Assembly: GCF_964340395.1 (NCBI RefSeq)
Contig: NC_135550.1
Coordinates: forward strand, 22,376,676 to 22,440,675
Direction of reading: 5' to 3'
Length of the DNA stretch: 64,000 bases
Origin: Glandiceps talaboti
Taxonomy: Eukaryota; Hemichordata; Enteropneusta; Spengelidae
Below the pieces are notes generated by a model. The model was not told the DNA's origin, ran no database searches, and saw only the letters and a list, made by a program, of their open reading frames with translations. Both the position numbers and the translations under genes were made by a program. Within the stretch, counting starts at the first letter, position 1. The number at the start of each line of letters is the position of its first letter. Below are positions 59,729-64,000 of this stretch, in pieces.

Positions 59729-62700
59729 TCATTTGATCTACTAAGTTGAACAGTTTTGGTCATTTACAATGGTTGTAACCGCTAACATACTCGTGATTTT
59801 AACATGAAAAGTACCAAGAATAAACATGAACATACACGTAACGCGACCGGACTCCGCTGATAGTGAACTCAAACTTTTTTCTCGGAAACGACACATTCAT
59901 ATATTTATATCCGATGTACCTACAGTGATGTGCTCGGCTACTGTCTGTTATAAATCGATATAGCTTAAAATAAGTATAAAATTAATGTTATCTAACATAT
60001 ACGATTAAACTCTCGTATCGTCAAGCACCGAAACATAAATTCATGTAAGATATTTAACGTGACTAAAAAATCGTTGTTTTTACATTCCACAGTGTAAGCT
60101 TACATTATCCAATGTACGACGCCGACTATTTAACACATTTCACGAATATTTAGCTGCATTTCAAACTGTCATTGTGACCATTTATAATTAATGTACGACA
60201 ACATCATCAACTGAATACATAACAGGAATTTCAATATGAAATTGCATTAACCTGAACCTTTCCATTTTTTCAATTCCCCTTATACTACTGTATGGAGAGT
60301 AGACTGTTTGCACAGTAAATATAGAGAGAAACTTAAAGCCCGTCGCAAAGTAAGGTATAGTGCTATGTGTACAGCCATCGGTCTTTGTGTGACAATGTGT
60401 TTGTTCCGACTATAGCTGTGTTAACTGATGGCAGTCGTCAAAGACTCAGTCTATGTGCATAACCATTAAGTCCAATTAAACACAGGGCACCGTGTGATGA
60501 AAGGTAAAGTAAGTCGCATCTTGCAGGAATGTTATTTGCTAAATGTAAGCTTACATTAGATGCAGCTGCAGTATCACTGGCGACATCCAGTACCATTGGG
60601 GATAGCGATATAGCAGAGTACTCCGAGAGAGGTCATTTAGACAAAACAAACCACTGTACACATATTATTAACCTTCGAAAATATGTTGTTGTTTTTAAAT
60701 ATAGTGATGTTAAAATGCACCGCCCCGTACAAAAAAGTGGGCAAATATTTCTTTCAAATCGCATTCCATAAGAAATTGTATCCATCCATGTCTCATGAGT
60801 CACATGGATAGCTTGCATAATTTACAAATCAACAAAATGGATCCTAGTATTTCAATTATGTGATATGCCAAATTATAGACGGTGTGATTTTATCGCATAC
60901 CTTGTTTATACAAAAGGAGAAATACAACATTTGAATAGAGATATCGTGATAAGTAACATAAATGTCTCAGCTTTTGACAGGGTAGGAGAAAGCAAACATA
61001 AATGATGTACACATTGTGCTGAAATGGCCTTCGTTACGTGACGAATCGTGCTTCAGTAGTAACACGGAAAATTGAGATGAATTCAGCTGCTGTAGACTGT
61101 AGTTTTACTAGACAAATTAGACAGATCGAGCGATGGAACGATTGGTTTCATTTGAATATAATTAAAATTGGTTCTAATCAGGTGAAAATGTATATTAGCG
61201 TTGTGGGGCAAAAGCAATTTTTTTTTAATTTCATTCAAAGGTTACACTACAACCCAAATAGAATAAAATTGAACGCATGGTAGATATCTCTGAAAACGTT
61301 GTGTAATTCGTCGGTCTTGTATACATCACATATTCATCATTTCTACTTGGACCATATAACAGCTTAAAGCATTCCGCTGGGAGCATGCTTGCCTTGTAAT
61401 GATTAAAAACTTGCAGGAACACCTGAGTTTGCTATGTGAGTGATTTTGAAATGGTGAGATCGACCCAGTAGTATTTAAAAATGAGTACATGAATATTTAC
61501 CCGGGGCTCGTTGTATCTCTTTGTGCGATTCGTGGGTAATTATTAAAATATAATCTTTTTGAGGTGAGCGATGATTTTGCGAAATGATTTCGATCGATTC
61601 CTAGTTTATTCATGTCAAAAACCTTCGAGCAAAAATGTTAGTAGAAATCAGCTTCGAATTATATTACGCAAAGAAATTCCCCGTTTACCCTTTAACATTG
61701 AATTGTTGTGTATCGTTGCATCGCTTGGCATTGTATTCGGAGCAGTCACTGTGTGATAACATACAAAATCCACTAAATAGCGTGCAGATTTGTGACGATA
61801 CTCCATTTGAGACTGAGAGAAAAGATAACTATCAAAAGCGTCAGCTGACGGCACATTCTTCTCCGTAACTAAAGATGAAATAATCGACATTTGTCCCACT
61901 GACATTCAGGGTTGATTTCAATCAAAAACGATATCACTCAAATGTGCATAAATTAGCCATGTTGTTCGGTCTTTTAGTAAAATATGTATATCAATTACAC
62001 AATTTGCATAATCATCTCACGTTATTAACGTGACTACACATCACATTAGCTATATTTCAAATCTCTCTGGCTTCAAAACGTCTTAAATTGTGAAGAATCA
62101 ACAGTAATATTAAACAACTACCACATCCATATATTTGACTTTCGCGTAGGGGTGGAGGGGGGTATTTCTCTTATTTTTAAAGAAGTCTTTTGTAGTCTGG
62201 GTTGTTACTTTTCACCCCTTGTCTGTAGTTATATCACCCGATTTATCCGAATAATGAAATGTCAATAATTGTTTTCTTTTTTGTAAACGCCTTGCCGTTG
62301 CCTTGATCAAATTGACTGTATTCACATCGGTGAGATAGGATGTTTATGAATGAATGTTTATTTAAAGATTTAAGATCCTTTTAATTAATTAAAGGAAATG
62401 ACTAAAAGACGGCTTCTATTTGAAGATTGCCACTTTTGTGTTTTTGTGTTCTTTGATTAGGTGCCAGGGCGACTAGTTGTCGTAAATACAGTTGTTACAG
62501 TCGGAATTTCTATAAAGCACAGGTTCAGTGTACGGAGACGACGACGACAGGAAATTTCGCTTTATTATACTTAATTTATTCAAGGACGTTTGCCAGTTAA
62601 GAATAAACTATGCCGTTTATTTTTGTTTTTATTATGTATCCAGTTTCAGTTTTGTTATGTATCCAGTTGCCATGGTATTTTTTTAACATTAACCAAGACT

Positions 62701-64000
62701 GTATTTCAGTGCAGGGAATGGATTAACGGGCTAGTCATACAACCCTCCAGTCAGAGTCACCAGTTTGTTGCTAGTGACTGAAATATTAACCAGTTCTAAG
62801 GCAGTGACTGATTTCCTGTCATGACGTATACACAGTACTTCATTTAAGTGATATGATTTGTGGATCTGGTTGTATTTTGTCGGCTTTTGAGGCCGTTACT
62901 ATGTGTATTGAATTTAGTAAAACGAGAGAATTTTATGTAGCCCGATATCATATGATGAGGAGAACGAGAAAATGTTCCTCGTCATGAATTTGAACAAGTG
63001 GTGTAGGTAAGCACGTCATCATCATTAAGCTAGGTAGTAATGGGTACCATGAAGAGCATGTACAGCAGCATAGCCATCATGGCCATACGGTTTGGTACGA
63101 GTAGAATGGTGTCACGATTTGCCATATCGAGCACACAAATGGATGAATGAAACATACATAATTTTGTGTAAGGGCCTTAAATTGTTATTTCTGTTCGCTG
63201 AATTTACAATTAGGCCAACTTATCAATACTTCATCGTTATTTCATTCTAAAGATATTCTGAGCTTCATGATGCAATTATCATATTTTCATTGTGTATTTT
63301 ACCAACACCGAGGAGTACATTGCTCGGCTTTGGTAATATTATGATCGAAAACAACGCATTCGTGTATCTCTGTAAGGAACATGAGGTGCCATCGCTGTAG
63401 GTACAACCTAGAATCTGTAATATAGTGAATCTCGGCGTATAGAGATACGTCCAGCATTTGCCATCTTCATAGAATTTAACATCCCACGAATGTTAAGTCA
63501 GACAAATAATCACAAAATGGCCATACAAAATTTTCTCTAGCAATTGCAGTCGCTTTCCATGGACTTTTGTAAATTTTTTGAATGAACGTTTTTCCGACTT
63601 AAAGTAAGCTTGTAAATCTCATCAAATGTTGACGTTCGTCACTTTACAAGTCACGTACGATATTGTTGAAGGGGAAATGTTGCGAATATGTTCCAATATA
63701 TGTCCGAAGCAACACCATAGATTAGCTTATTACGGCTTACTATAAGGACAGGAATTGATCATTACTTCTCTATCATATTGTGACAGTACCCAGACACGAA
63801 TCTCTGCAACATGTCAGTAATATTCAACGAACCCTTCGTCTCGCTCTGTTTGAACTATTAAGAGAGAGTACATCAGCTCCTTAAATAACCATTACTTTTC
63901 CCGGGTTTGGTTTAGTGCGCTTTCTCTTAAATGCGTTACAAGGTACACACTTGCAATCACTTAAGCCGTGGGTGCCAGAAACTAAATGGGGCACATGAGA

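Larger units (their letters stand above)
48310..64000 (+). other. Probable K2P first intron and unassigned DNA
   Basis: I searched the translated frames for the expected downstream K2P segment (FG-MTTP, the second pore STIGFGD) and found none, so the intron probably runs past the window edge. Inside are a palindrome-flanked TA array (50.4 kb), TCTG/TGGC (54.7 kb) and TATG (58.3 kb) microsatellites and a foldback element (59.5 kb). Open frames at 53936-54145 (plus) and 54187-54477 (minus) are end-to-end and look mildly protein-like but match no family I know. Other frames look like chance. Confidence 0.5.

Overview
This window is non-coding-rich, AT-rich eukaryotic DNA. Phased GT-AG splice sites, introns of 3-4 kb, long microsatellites, degraded retroelements and short inverted-repeat transposons all point to an animal with a fairly large genome. 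The two best genes are a SPEC3/stum-family membrane protein and a THIK-like two-pore potassium channel. They fit a marine invertebrate, either lophotrochozoan or deuterostome; I cannot fix the phylum. There are no operons, CRISPR arrays, tRNA or rRNA genes that I can support, and no prokaryotic signal.

Layout. 1-5.7 kb: intergenic DNA with a compound TCTG microsatellite. 5.7-13.0 kb: a complete three-exon gene on the minus strand encoding a 177-residue SPEC3-family protein; its introns hold LINE tails, SINE-like debris and TA/TG arrays. 13-22.5 kb: intergenic DNA with a Harbinger-like inverted-repeat element, an element family with repeated ATGCAAAT octamers, a 27-bp minisatellite and a three-copy 151-bp tandem repeat. 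22.5-28.1 kb: a decayed Penelope-like element with a GIY-YIG remnant, a 329-bp palindromic MITE flanked by TTAA, and a decayed LINE reverse transcriptase on the minus strand. 28.0-34.8 kb: a direct segmental duplication whose second copy carries extra insertions; each copy contains a short possible first exon of a signal-anchored protein. 36.1-40.0 kb: a tandem array of about 1.37-kb units, one unit interrupted by a 597-bp transposon with a perfect 9-bp target duplication. 44.7 kb: a ribosomal protein L23 retropseudogene fragment. 47.9-48.3 kb: the first coding exon of a THIK-type K2P channel on the plus strand, spliced out of the window. 48.3-64 kb: probably its first intron, with microsatellites, a palindrome and a foldback element.

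The genes do not form a pathway. What stands out is the repeat biology: several transposon families can be delimited to the base, and several microsatellites sit next to a shared terminal motif. I found no convincing novel enzymatic or defence system.
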